Shown here piece after piece: positions 14,201 to 23,741 of a DNA stretch of 64,000 nt. The stretch's first letter is position 1. Every line of letters begins with the position of its first letter. Position numbers and translations under genes: made by a program. A model generated the notes under the pieces. The model was not told the DNA's origin, searched no databases, and saw nothing but the letters and a program-made list of their open reading frames with translations. Source of the DNA: Petrosia ficiformis (lineage: Eukaryota; Porifera; Demospongiae; Haplosclerida; Petrosiidae); assembly GCA_947044365.1 (NCBI GenBank), contig OX345652.1, positions 837,001 to 901,000 on the forward strand, written 5' to 3'.

Positions 14201-17200
14201 TGTAGAAAATGCCAAAATAGTAGAGACATAAGACTAAACTAATGATGAAATTGTTTTAGCATTCATTTTGACAAGCAAATTGGGAAAGAACATCAGTGAA
14301 TCAATAGAAACAATTCCAAGGCTCTCTTATAATACACTTGTAAAACCAGTTAGATAAACTTGTGATTTAAATTAGCATTCTTTTTTGTTAATATTGTGGT
14401 GACAGTGATGATATCAGGTCCGTGTTTCTGATCAGTAATGAATGTTAACATCTACTATAATATCTGAGTCACCACTTTTAATAAACTCCTTTTCTTTTTC
14501 TGGCATCATTTAAATATCATTTTCTATTTTACTATTTTTTAGAAGTGACAAAGAATCGTACACTCACTCAATTTCTTCAATTGTGTATATTTCCTCGCTG
14601 TTGTTTCACTACAACTGATGCTGTTTATTGTGCTAAGTTCATTAAAACACTTCATACTCTTGAAACACCACACTTCTCAACACTTCTCTTCTTTGACAGA
14701 GTTAGTAGAGGGAATGTGTTAATGAATGGATGGATGGGGAGAGTACATTGATTTAATGATGGGCAGATGGACGAATGGATGAACAGATGGATGGATAGAT
14801 AAATACATGTAGACCATATGAAGTACATATAGAAAAATGCTTCATAATTAATTTTTTTTGTAGGTATTTTCTGATCTGTCTTACACTGTTTCCTGTTGTA
14901 CTGAGAATGAAGTGAGAAGATATGGTAAGTGGATTATATAGTGAACAACTTGTAGTTTGGGATTTCTGACATACCTACACATACATGTATACTTGATTCT
15001 GATTGGTTTAATTATGGCTATGATGAATGTGATTGGTCCGTGTTTCTGACACACACTGATAGAAATAAACGTCACAAAATATTCTGAGCCTGTTTGAGAC
15101 AGTTTTTAACTTCATTGGAAATCTGCACTGTTAAGTTTTGTTTCATATTTCTATTCTCATATTAACAGGCCATTTTCTCTACCAGCTTTTGGATATGGTC
15201 AGCAGATGGCATTCTAGTGAAACCTGTTATAACAATGTAAGCATCAATCGTTAGAGTCATTCAAACAGTTTGCCCATTCAATAAGCATACTGTAACGTTT
15301 CTTGACTCTATATTAATGTTTCTATTGCCTTTGTTCTCAATTAGGAGTGTGCAAATACTCCTGGTTTTATCTCCATGATGAGATCTTCTGGTTCTGGTAG
15401 TGAGAAGCAATATTTAGACTTTGAGAATTATCGTCATATCACTTTCAAATGGCACTTCAAATTGACGAAATCTCTTGTCATTTGTTTAGAATCTAAAGAT
15501 TATATACAAATTAGAAATGGACTCATTTTATTAACTAAGGTGTGTATTGTGTATGTACATATACAATATTATACATGTATGTCTATGTGCACATGTACTC
15601 TAGAACATAACAATATTGAGATCCTCAAAAATGAACACACACTTAACATACAATGTACATGTAACACACACATGCATTAATGCGTGTACGGTGTCAAATG
15701 TAGTAATACACTCTGCATAACATTTAGTTTACCATATAACACACACATATACTCACTGCATTTTTTCTTTTCAGATTCTTCCTCATTATCCTAAAGTTCA
15801 TCATTTATCTCTTGCACTTGAAAAGAGAGTTGAGAAAATCATGGAAGAGGAGAAAGACAAAAGACAAGATTTGTATATCTTAGCTATTGGGTGAGAATAT
15901 TATTCCAATTACTTGTGTTTTAAATTAATATTGTACTATTTAGTTATGCTGGAATGTTGAAAGGACAGAAGTCTAACCTAATTCCTGAACATGATTTTCA
16001 CAAGAGAGTAGCAACAGAAAATGAACCAAAACCAGTAAGTCAAGTTTTATATCAATATATAGTCATAGTTATTGTAAGTATAACGACTCTTGTTTTGTGA
16101 ACATTTCTCATCATTCACGTTACCTTTGACCTCAGAAAATATTAACTTTCACCATTTTTATATCATCCTTACTGTTCTTTTTTGTATATGTCACATTTCA
16201 ATCCATTGCTTCATTTTTCAGTTACATACAGTCTATAAACCTTATGACTGGCTGTACACTATATTACATATAAAGTCAGCACATCGTAATTTGAGGTCAT
16301 CTAGTTTGAGAGTAATTAACATTATAAGAAGAATGTCATTGTCCATAATTATCCTAGGTATCGAATACTACTGTGAGAGAGAAAGATGTACCTGGATCTG
16401 AGAATAATCCGATTAACCTAATAAATACAAGAGAAGAGAAACAGAAAAATTTAGACAAAATGAAGATAAAAGAAGAAACTCCTAAAGTAAGTACCTCTCA
16501 AGGGACGACAACACCAATGGCAAAGGTTGAGTTGAAGTTGAAAAAGATAGACAGAGAGGAGATTAAGGAGAAGTCTGCTTCCTCTAATGTGTCTGTTAAT
16601 GTGACTAACACATCAAATAATGAAGATAGTAGCAAGAAAAATAATAAAACTGGTGTAACAGGTTAGTTGTGATGTAATGAACAGGATAGACTATAGAAGG
16701 ACCTGTTCGTATACAATGTACTTTATAAATGTTTCCATCAATTAATATCATAACGTTAATTATAATTATCGTATTGTAGTATGATGTCTCTCTTTCTCTT
16801 TGTGTCTTTGTCTGTCTCTCTCTGTCTCCGTTTCTCTCAGTATCTGCTAATAGTGGACAAGTAAATCGTACTGGATCTTCAGATAGTTTATCAGCTGGCA
16901 GCTCCCCTGCTAGAACAGGTCAGAAGAAAGCACATGCTCGCTCTCCTATCCCAGATGGAAATAGTACTGATGTAACCTCTGATAGAGGTGATTAGATATA
17001 ATTAACATAATAAATATGATTAAACTGCTTTTAATAGAAACAAAACGAAGGAAGATTGAAGATACCACAAAGGTACATGTACATGTATATCACTTGTACT
17101 CTGCTAACTACCCTGCGGGGATAGGCTTAATTATTGTTACACAGTATGTAAATAACAAGTCATCATACAGTACAGTGATTATTATTCAGTGGTTTCGTTA

Positions 17201-18277
17201 TCACACTGTAGTAGTTCAACAGTAGTTTTGACAATAATTGATGTACATGTCAATTGAATGCCACAGTATATAGTGAGACAGTAATCACTGTCCTATACTG
17301 ACATTAGAACTAAAGTAACCTTACTGTATGGTAACATAACTATTATATTAACATTGTCACAATCATACATGTAATTATAATTATATATTTTTATTAACTT
17401 TGTCCAGCCAATAATTATTAGTGATGATAAATTACCCCACAATGATAAAGACAAAGAGATCATAGCTACTAAACCTGAAAGAAAGAGAGTAAGTTTGTTT
17501 TTTAGAACTACCTTAAGTCTACCTTTAATTTTGTGTACTAATTTAGTGATTTTAGCGACTAACGTTATAATTGCTAAAATTAGTGCATGCTAAAAACATT
17601 TTTCGTGGTCATTTAATTTTATTATTAGCATATTAGGTGTGGTATTATTTTAGTTAATTAAACTATAACTAAACTAAACGTTTCAGAAACCAGGCATACT
17701 ATAACTAAAAGTAATCGTTTTTGTCAAACTAAGAACTTTAGCACTTAAAATTAAAAACTAATCAAATTATGATGGACACAACTAATAGTGAGCTTAAGGT
17801 AACCAGCTATTTTTGATTACTTAAGAAAGTTCTCAACCATAGATACAAAAATTTATATATATTATTTAGTATATAACTTGTTTTGTAGGAACGTGCTGTA
17901 GAGAAAGAAACTACTATTGACAGTGTAAAGAAAAAAAAAGAATCTATAGAATCTCATACTCCAGTCCAAGCTGCTACTAAAGAACCTTCAACAGAAACAA
18001 AAGTAGTTGTAGATACACACACACACATACACACACACAAAGGGATATAATATAGGTAGAAGTCATTTCTTCAAATACATTACAGGAGAGGAAGAGAGTT
18101 CTTAAAATCACTAAATCTGACAAAATGGAGATTGGCAAAAAGAGAACTAAGGTACAAGAAAATTCATTGTGACTAATTATTAATTTTTAATCTAATATAT
18201 TGAAGAGTCCTATGAGTGAGAAAGAAGAAACTAAAAGACAGTATCCTATATGTAACATGTACAGTATATGTCAATAA
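5280..18277 (+). CDS. THOC2: THO complex subunit 2 (THOC2), 5' exons not found
   Basis: Core scaffold of the nuclear THO/TREX complex for mRNA packaging and export. I find 32 exons: 5280-5413, 5759-5919, 6180-6287, 6517-6612, 6664-6717, 6908-7104, 7449-7689, 8282-8409, 8701-8802, 8850-8934, 9215-9308, 10099-10276, 10591-10708, 11436-11615, 11910-12074, 12594-12671, 12738-12829, 13290-13416, 13652-13793, 14543-14700, 14864-14924, 15169-15236, 15345-15539, 15775-15890, 15944-16034, 16358-16661, 16841-16987, 17038-17072, 17408-17488, 17889-18002, 18086-18151, 18206-18277. All join in phase, giving 1328 residues. Matches to human THOC2 as I remember it include [46 protein letters not shown] and LQLCIFPRC. 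After about residue 1056 the protein is a Lys/Ser/Glu-rich tail with KRRKIE, as in human. About 160 N-terminal residues are missing. The last four exons are the least certain. Confidence 0.93.
6330..6490 (+). repeat. CCAT-type microsatellite in a THOC2 intron
   Basis: Imperfect CATC/CATT-rich tandem repeat in the intron between exons 6180-6287 and 6517-6612. Open frames through it (Ile/His/Pro/Ser rich) are artefacts of the repeat. Confidence 0.85.
7901..8108. mobile_element. TIR element, ACAGTATATGTC family, copy A
   Basis: A roughly 208-bp element in a THOC2 intron. The left end ACAGTATATGTC and right end TTGACATATACTGT are inverted, and about 40 bp of each end pair (CATACAGTA...CAGTAATTAC). 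The middle carries GTGGTATTGAATTGACAAGT. Related copies: 12945-13160, 17160-17338, 18260-18463, and a part at 32027-32115. Confidence 0.75.
9066..9203 (+). repeat. ACAT/CACA microsatellite
   Basis: A run of CACA then TACA/TACG units in a THOC2 intron just before the acceptor of the exon at 9215. Open frames through it on both strands are repeat artefacts. Confidence 0.9.
9787..10010. mobile_element. TIR element, TTAGTTATAGTTA family, copy 1
   Basis: Begins TTGTTTTAGTATGACAATG and ends TAGTTAACTAAAACAA, with internal TAGTTATAGTTA strings on both strands and a shared ATAGACCTGTAATTT core. It lies in a THOC2 intron. Relatives are at 55995-56241 (clear), about 41391-41755, and fragments near 17640-17770 and 31320-31440. 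A non-autonomous DNA element by structure. Confidence 0.65.
10730..10846 (+). mobile_element. tRNA-like SINE remnant with CTTT tail
   Basis: GTGGGTTTGAATCCCACC forms a tRNA T-arm with a B-box-like GGTTTGAATCC; it is followed by a short unique part and a (CTTT)n tail. No matching A box or full cloverleaf is visible, so I call it a short interspersed element fragment in a THOC2 intron rather than a tRNA gene. Confidence 0.45.
11106..11288. mobile_element. TIR element, GGACAC family, copy 2
   Basis: Matches the element at 4771-4953: TA-flanked GTGGAACCTCTCTATTCC at the left, the same GTGCTTTATAATATAAATTC core, and an inverted right end TTTTCCACTG then TA. More diverged than copy 1. In a THOC2 intron. 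Confidence 0.7.
11680..12340 (+). repeat. Short local duplications in THOC2 introns
   Basis: At about 11690-11840 a unit with TCTCATTCC(T/C) and CCAT(T/C)AGAAA repeats three times. At about 12160-12340 a unit of about 90 bases (CTCCTTGGATTG...TTGTTGAGACCTCA...CCCTTCTTTAATAAAA) is present twice. The exon at 11910-12074 sits between them. Confidence 0.6.
12945..13160. mobile_element. TIR element, ACAGTATATGTC family, copy B
   Basis: Closely matches copy A: ACAGTATATGTCAATAGAAT at the left, the GTGGTATTGAATTGACAAGT middle, and a right end diverged at TTTTTATTGATGTACATGTA. In the THOC2 intron between exons 12738-12829 and 13290-13416. Confidence 0.75.
13417..13570 (+). repeat. GT-rich microsatellite
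   Basis: Begins at the GT donor after the exon ending 13416 and runs as TGTGTGTATCTGTGTG-type repeats for about 150 bases. Cys/Val-rich open frames here are artefacts. Confidence 0.85.
13935..14199. mobile_element. TIR element with about 30-bp inverted ends (CAGTACCTGAC)
   Basis: The left end CAGTACCTGACTTTATTAAG... and the right end reverse complement CAGTACCTGACATTATTAAG... agree at 29 of about 31 positions, enclosing about 205 bases rich in TAGTACT/CAGTG strings. No coding capacity. A separate MITE family from the others, in a THOC2 intron. Confidence 0.75.
16110..16320. repeat. Dispersed repeat (TTGACCTCAG...CATATAAAGTCA), copy 1
   Basis: Shares ordered blocks with about 30330-30500 and 36230-36470: a TTGACCTCAGAAAA block, then CAATCCATT(G/A)CTTCATT, a GTTACA/GTCACAGT block, CTATATTACATATAAAGTCA and an AGGTCATC-type end. 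Non-coding dispersed element in a THOC2 intron. Confidence 0.5.
17160..17338. mobile_element. TIR element, ACAGTATATGTC family, copy C (partial, inverted)
   Basis: Starts CATCATACAGTACAGTGATTA and ends TTACTGTATGGTAAC, with TAGTAGTTCAACAGTAGTTTTGACA and CAATTGAATGCCACAGTA in the orientation opposite to copies A and B. The outermost ends are missing. In a THOC2 intron. Confidence 0.6.
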
Positions 18278-18463
18278 AAAGTCACCATACAGTACAGTAA
18301 ATACTTAGTAGTTCCATTTCCACACTATAGTAGTTCAACAGAATTGGTATACTTGTCGAGTCAATTCAATACCACAGTAGTGAGACAGTAATTACTGGAC
18401 TGACAGTAGAACTAAGGTAATTACTGTTACTGTATTGTGACATTCTATTGACATATACTGTAT
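18260..18463. mobile_element. TIR element, ACAGTATATGTC family, copy D, overlapping the THOC2 stop
   Basis: The most complete copy: TA-flanked ACAGTATATGTCAATA at the left and its exact inverse TATTGACATATACTGT at the right, about 204 bases. The last THOC2 codons, the TAA at 18275-18277 and an AATAAA (18274-18279) all lie inside its left end. Confidence 0.75.
18274..18279 (+). promoter_or_regulatory. Candidate AATAAA poly(A) signal overlapping the THOC2 stop
   Basis: AATAAA overlaps the proposed TAA of THOC2 and is part of the left inverted repeat of a TIR element. Use as the actual signal is inferred. It is very close to the stop, so another signal farther downstream could be used instead. 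Confidence 0.35.
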
Positions 18464-18995
18464 ATATAATTTACATATATATATATTATATATATATATA
18501 CATGTATTAGGGCTAAGTCTGATAATTGTATAAGTTACAGTAATGAATTGACCACACCCACTTTAAATGTTCCTTGACACTCGGTCTTAGTTCGTTGAAC
18601 AAACCTGTACCAAAGAAGTGATTTATATTTGACAAAACATTGTATAACCATTGTTATTATTTTCAACATTATAATAAAGTATTCTAATACTACGACTTGT
18701 TCATAATTATAAATTATTATAATCTTATTTTCCTGTATTCAAAGAAATTCAATCAGATCAACAAGGGATTTTGTCCATTATCATGTTTTCTAAGATGAAT
18801 AGATTTATATACATGCAACTTTGAAAAGTGAATCAAGCTTCAATAGTGTATTTAGTAAACTGTATGATAACCTGTTATGAAAACCTTCATTGAAGAATAT
18901 TAATTTTAGTTTCACTTTTTGTAAGTTACAAAATTGTTTTGGTAACAGGACATTTTTTGCTAAGCTAGTCTTGTATTTGTGCTTTCTCTGTCATT
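18278..18995. other. Intergenic region between THOC2 and POT copy 3
   Basis: The first part is the rest of the TIR element, then a TATATA run near 18465-18500, then about 490 bases of AT-rich sequence with no exon seen. It should include the promoter of the copy 3 transporter. Confidence 0.6.
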
Positions 18996-20628
18996 ATGTC
19001 AGAGCGATCTCCTTTAATTCATGATCATCACAAAAGTTTCAAAGAGATTCAAATACCGTTTCCAACGTATCAGATCTCGAGCTGCAATTCTTGTTTTAAT
19101 ATGGGATGCATTGATTCAGATTCACAGAATGTTTAGCTCAGATATTTCATTGTCAGTGTTGGGTGTAATGAGTTATAATGCTCAAATTATCATAGGTTAT
19201 GTGCAATCAAGTTTAATTGTACTTACCTATGTGTTTTACCCGATTGGAGGTCTTATAGCTGATGTTTGGATTGGACGCTATCGTATGATTGTTATAAGTA
19301 CGTTTGTTTGTCTGATGGCTTGGATACTAAATGTAGTAGGATATTTAGTATGGTGGTCTACTGAAAGGAATAATCAAGTGATTATAGCAGCATTGGTTAT
19401 AACAACTAATGTATTTCTAGTAGGTCTTGCTGGATTCCAGTCAAACATAATACCATTCAATATTGATCAACTAATGGGAGCTTCAGGAGATGAACTAAGT
19501 GCTATCATTTATTGGCATATGTTTACTAACCACATTGTACGGTCTATAAGTTCATCACAGTTCTCTTACTCCACAAATGTTGAACATTTGATTTATACAT
19601 TTTCAGTAGCTGGCATTGTTTTAGTCATCATCCTACTCAGTAATTGTGTCTTCAAACACTGGTTAGACACTACCCCTCAGACCACTAACCCTATCAAACT
19701 TATTGTCCGAGTACTTAATTATGCCAGAAAGAACAAGTATCCTAGGAATCGTAGTGCCCTCACCTACTGGGAGAACAACTACCCCTCACGATTGGACTTG
19801 GGTATTGAGAAATATGGCGGGCCTTTTTTAGAGGGTGAAGTGGAGGATGTAAACACAGTGTTAAGGCTATTTCCCATTCTGATATGTGTCGTTGGTTTCT
19901 GTATGCCGTGGGATGCTTACACTCTTTCGTATCAAGCCTCTGGGTACCCACATGATTATGCAGATTCAGATCCAGCACTTTATTCATATAATTTTATTAA
20001 CAACTATGGCATTTCAAATTCCACTTGTGTAGTTCTAATTGTTATTTATCAGCTCATTATTTATCCATGTTTATATAATTACATTCCTAGTATGTTGAAA
20101 AGAATTGCACTTGGACTGGTACTATGTTTTCTTGTTAACCTTAGTTATGTTGCTATAGTATTAGTTGGATTTCTTGATGCCCCTTCCTTTGAGTGTCCAC
20201 TGGAAATTATTAGTTCATATAACTTATTACCTATTGACTATAAATGATTAATATTTCCTCAAATTATGTTTGGCGTTGCAATTTTTCTCTGTGCCGTCAC
20301 TTCTCTTGAGTTCATAGTAGCTCAGTCACCCAAACAAATGAGAGGATTAATGGTCGGACTATGGTATGCTGCATATGGCTTTGGAGAGCTGATCAACAGT
20401 AATTTCTATTTACTATTCAGTTTCGTGTCAAGTTCATTTCGGTGTGTCATATACATGTACAGTGCAAACAGTTTGTGCATATTGCTCATTCTAATTGCAT
20501 TCTTGTTCCTGGCTAAACGTTACAAGTTACGTGTTAGAGAAAATATAGTTCCTGTACATCAGATAGCAGAGGAACATTATGAGAGGTATTTTGATCAATC
20601 AGAGGCACAAAGAAGAGAATACTACTAA
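18996..20628 (+). pseudogene. SLC15/POT-like transporter, copy 3 (frameshift and nonsense)
   Basis: Two lesions in an otherwise family-like intronless gene. The expected start MSERSPLI is at 18996, but one extra base near 19035-19040 shifts the frame; the family frame resumes as KRFKYRF in the frame that opens at 19021. Then a TGA at 20245-20247 stands where the paralogues have TGG (Trp in YKWLL), ending the frame; the same frame continues with EFIVAQSPKQMRG to 20628. The GGLIADVWIGRYR and FNIDQLMGASGDE motifs are intact. It could still make a truncated protein from the ATG at 19021, but it would lack the last helices. Two independent hits make a true pseudogene more likely than sequencing error. 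Confidence 0.85.
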
Positions 20629-21395
20629 TACTTTCACAAAGCATTACAGAAGGTATGCATGTGTGTGTGTGTGTGTGTACAATAACAAATAACCATCTAG
20701 TGACTCAGCTATTACTAGAACCGTTATCTTCAATAATCTTCTGTTTTCAATAAGTGACTTTTAAAGGCAATAAATGTTATGTGTATGTTTTTAAAGTTGA
20801 TATTATACTTGTCTCTTGATGATATTGCGATTGGTAACAATATTCTCAGAAATATATACGATTTGAAACGTCATTCTGTAGCTGCACTTCTCAGAAATTT
20901 GATAAACTTCATAACTTGTTATACATAATGTAGTAGCATTGTAATTTACTGTTGTAATGCAAAATTAGATAGTTGATATTAAAACAGTAAATCTCATGCA
21001 TGCTTCATCTAAGCATCGTGAAACAATTTCTATTGTGAGAATATTAAGTAAAATAAATATACCATTACAGAAACAGAATATGCATGTGTGTGACTGACTG
21101 TATGTGTGTGTGTGTGTGTGTGTATGTGTATATATATTTGTGAATTCAGCTATTAGTGGAACAGATAATCTACTGTGTTTTCATTAAGTCATTGTTGTTT
21201 TGATCATGTGTTTAATTTTAAGAAATAATTGTTATGTGTATTTGCATGTCTCTTGTCAATATTTATTTTCTTTTTACAAGAATTGGGTATTTTTATCATG
21301 TGTCATTAGATTATCACAACATGATGTTATATGGCATTGTATGTTTCTTATGAATAGTACGAGACAGTTTGTGCATGCAAATTGGTGTTAATATC
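20629..21395. other. Intergenic spacer between POT copies 3 and 4
   Basis: About 770 bases without a supported exon, with two short GT microsatellites (about 20657-20679 and 21099-21132). The flanks of the two GT runs resemble each other (GTATGCATGTGTGTG / ATATGCATGTGTGTG, then a partly shared AGCTATTA...AACAG stretch), hinting at a local duplication. Confidence 0.5.
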
Positions 21396-23045
21396 ATGTC
21401 AGAGCAGTCTCTTTTACTTGTAACTCATCATCAGCATATTAGAAGATTTAAGTATCACCTAACATGTATCAGGTCTCGGGCTGCTGTCCTTGTTCTACTG
21501 TGGGATCTGTTGTTTCAAATTTATAAATTGTCTTTTATTGCGGTCATATCAGTTATGTTATTTCTTCATGAAGGTTCAGCATATTTGCTGTTTATTCTGT
21601 TTCCTAGTCACTACCTGTTTTATCCAGTTGGAGGTCTGATAGCTGATGTATGGATTGGACGATATCGTATGATTATTATCAGTATATACGTTTGCCTAGT
21701 TGCCTGGATATTAAGTGTTATTGGGTATTCTCTACATTGGTACTTACAAGGTGAAGTGTATATTCCTGTTATGTTACCTATCTTAACTATAGCAGCTTGT
21801 CTCTTTCTTGGTGGTGCAGGTTTTCAATCCAATATATTACCATTTAATATTGATCAAATGATGGGAGCTTCAGGAGATGAACTAAGTGTTGTTATCCATT
21901 GGCATATGTTTGGTGTCTTTTTCGTATATTCTTGTCCAATATTTACGATCACATCTTTCACAAAAATGTATTTCTTGCTAGCATGTCTCATAATTTCTTG
22001 CATTACTATAATATTAATTATAGTTGGCCATTGTCTCTTCAAACACTGGTTAGATACTACTCCTCAGATCACTAACCCTATCAAACTTATCATTAGGGTA
22101 CTCAATTATGCAAGAAAGAACAAGTATCCCAGAAATCGTAGTGCTCTCACTTACTGGGAGGAGGATTATCCTTCACGACTAGACCTAGGTAAAGAAAAAT
22201 ATGGTGGTCCTTTCTCAGAGGAGGAGGTGGAGGATGTTAAGACTGTGTTGAGATTGTTACCATTATTTATATGTGTTGTTGGTTTTCCAGCGTCATGGGG
22301 AACATACAGTCTTCCTATTGCTGTTTCAGGTTTAGGAAGTGGTAATGTGCCAAAGTTTTTTAAAATGTATGTGGAACAAAGTCGTACTCCTTTTTTTGTC
22401 TGTTCACTTATGTGCTTTCTTTATCAGTTCATCATTTATCCATGTTTCTATAAGCACATTCCCAGTATGCTGAAGAGAATTGGAATGGGACTTGTCTTCG
22501 CTTTATTAGCTTCTATTTTTTACTTCATCATTCTGATTATTGGTGATTTCTCAGAACCTTCATTTGAATGTCCATCAACTATTGATAATTATTCCAACAC
22601 ATCTACAGTTATAGTAAACTACAAATGGCTACTCATTCCACATATCACACGTGGTTGTGCTCTATTTTTAGTATGTTTCACAACTCTTGAATTCATAGTA
22701 GCTCAGTCACCCAGACAAATGAGAGGACTAATGGTGGGTCTAAGCTATTGTACTTATGGTATTGGAGCAGTTATGCATAGTGGTTTTTCATTAGCATTTG
22801 TCCGCTTCAAATTACTTTCTCGTGGCTGTATTTTCTACTTTCTGATTGCTAATTTTATTTCTTTTGTTGTTTTAACAATGATTGGTTTCTTAGTTTTTAT
22901 CAAATGTTACACACTACGCACCAGAGGTAGTATTGTTCCAATACATCAGATAGCAGAGGAACATTATGAGAGATACTTTGATCAATCAGAAGAATACAGA
23001 AGAGAATATGGACTGTCACGTTCTGATTTAACAAATGATAATTAA
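21396..23045 (+). CDS. SLC15/POT-like transporter, copy 4 (intact, intronless)
   Basis: 549 residues from the ATG at 21396 (MSEQSLLL); an in-frame ATG at 21369 would add nine residues not seen in paralogues. It has all the family landmarks: GGLIADVWIGRYR in the first third, FNIDQMMGASGDE, the conserved cytoplasmic loop with KNKYPRNRSALTYWEEDYPS and YGGPFSEEEVEDVK, EFIVAQSPRQMRG, and the shared C-terminal tail IVPIHQIAEEHYERYFDQ. E3-Q-S-L-L-L fits an acidic dileucine signal for endosomal or lysosomal sorting. Same strand as its neighbours. Substrate not predictable from sequence. Confidence 0.9.
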   Translation: MSEQSLLLVTHHQHIRRFKYHLTCIRSRAAVLVLLWDLLFQIYKLSFIAVISVMLFLHEGSAYLLFILFPSHYLFYPVGGLIADVWIGRYRMIIISIYVCLVAWILSVIGYSLHWYLQGEVYIPVMLPILTIAACLFLGGAGFQSNILPFNIDQMMGASGDELSVVIHWHMFGVFFVYSCPIFTITSFTKMYFLLACLIISCITIILIIVGHCLFKHWLDTTPQITNPIKLIIRVLNYARKNKYPRNRSALTYWEEDYPSRLDLGKEKYGGPFSEEEVEDVKTVLRLLPLFICVVGFPASWGTYSLPIAVSGLGSGNVPKFFKMYVEQSRTPFFVCSLMCFLYQFIIYPCFYKHIPSMLKRIGMGLVFALLASIFYFIILIIGDFSEPSFECPSTIDNYSNTSTVIVNYKWLLIPHITRGCALFLVCFTTLEFIVAQSPRQMRGLMVGLSYCTYGIGAVMHSGFSLAFVRFKLLSRGCIFYFLIANFISFVVLTMIGFLVFIKCYTLRTRGSIVPIHQIAEEHYERYFDQSEEYRREYGLSRSDLTNDN

Positions 23046-23579
23046 CACAAACCCAGACATTATTAATTAAATGATTGAATACAAGTATTTACCTTTGTAT
23101 AACATATCACTTTACATATGCATAATAATTATAACATAATTGTTTGTGTATACAGATTTGGAGAACCATGTGTTCTAAATATAGAATGTATAATACAAAC
23201 CAATGACATACTAGACAATAATCTAAAAATAGACTCATAAGAGTTGACACCGACTGTTGATGTACAAAACTGTTGCTCTTGAAACTTCTTTAGCATATTG
23301 TGAAACAAACAACAATGAAGTATTTATGATAAAATAATCGTAAAGCATTGCTAATTGTGTAGTATCATACTCAATCAAGTATCATCTAACATGCACTAGA
23401 CCTCTAAATCTTGGTATGATAACATTTTATGTTGTCAACTTTCATTGTTTTCCATTATTATTATGCAATTATATTGATAACATGCAACTACTGTAGTTGC
23501 TTCTAGTACATATATGCATGGCATGTCTCCTTTATAGTGAATGTGCATATAAAATAGTCACACACACACATATATATAA

Positions 23580-23641
<62 letters not shown>

Positions 23642-23741
23642 GTAAATAGCGCTGATATTTATATAATCAACTTGGGCTATATATACTTCAAAATAAACAA
23701 CCATTTTCACAACTATAACTTATTGCTACTTATGTGATATC
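23046..23741. other. Intergenic spacer between POT copies 4 and 5
   Basis: About 700 bases with no exon seen. A perfect TA run (about 23575-23637) follows an ACACAC stretch. A fragment at about 23370-23405 (ATCAAGTATCATCTAACATGCACTAGACCTC) resembles the 5' coding part of the POT genes and may be a relic of another copy. Confidence 0.5.

Noticed and set aside
20245..20247. TGA in POT copy 3 as a selenocysteine codon
   Set aside because: Paralogues have Trp, not Cys, at this site, the gene also has a frameshift, and no SECIS element was noticed. A nonsense change fits better.
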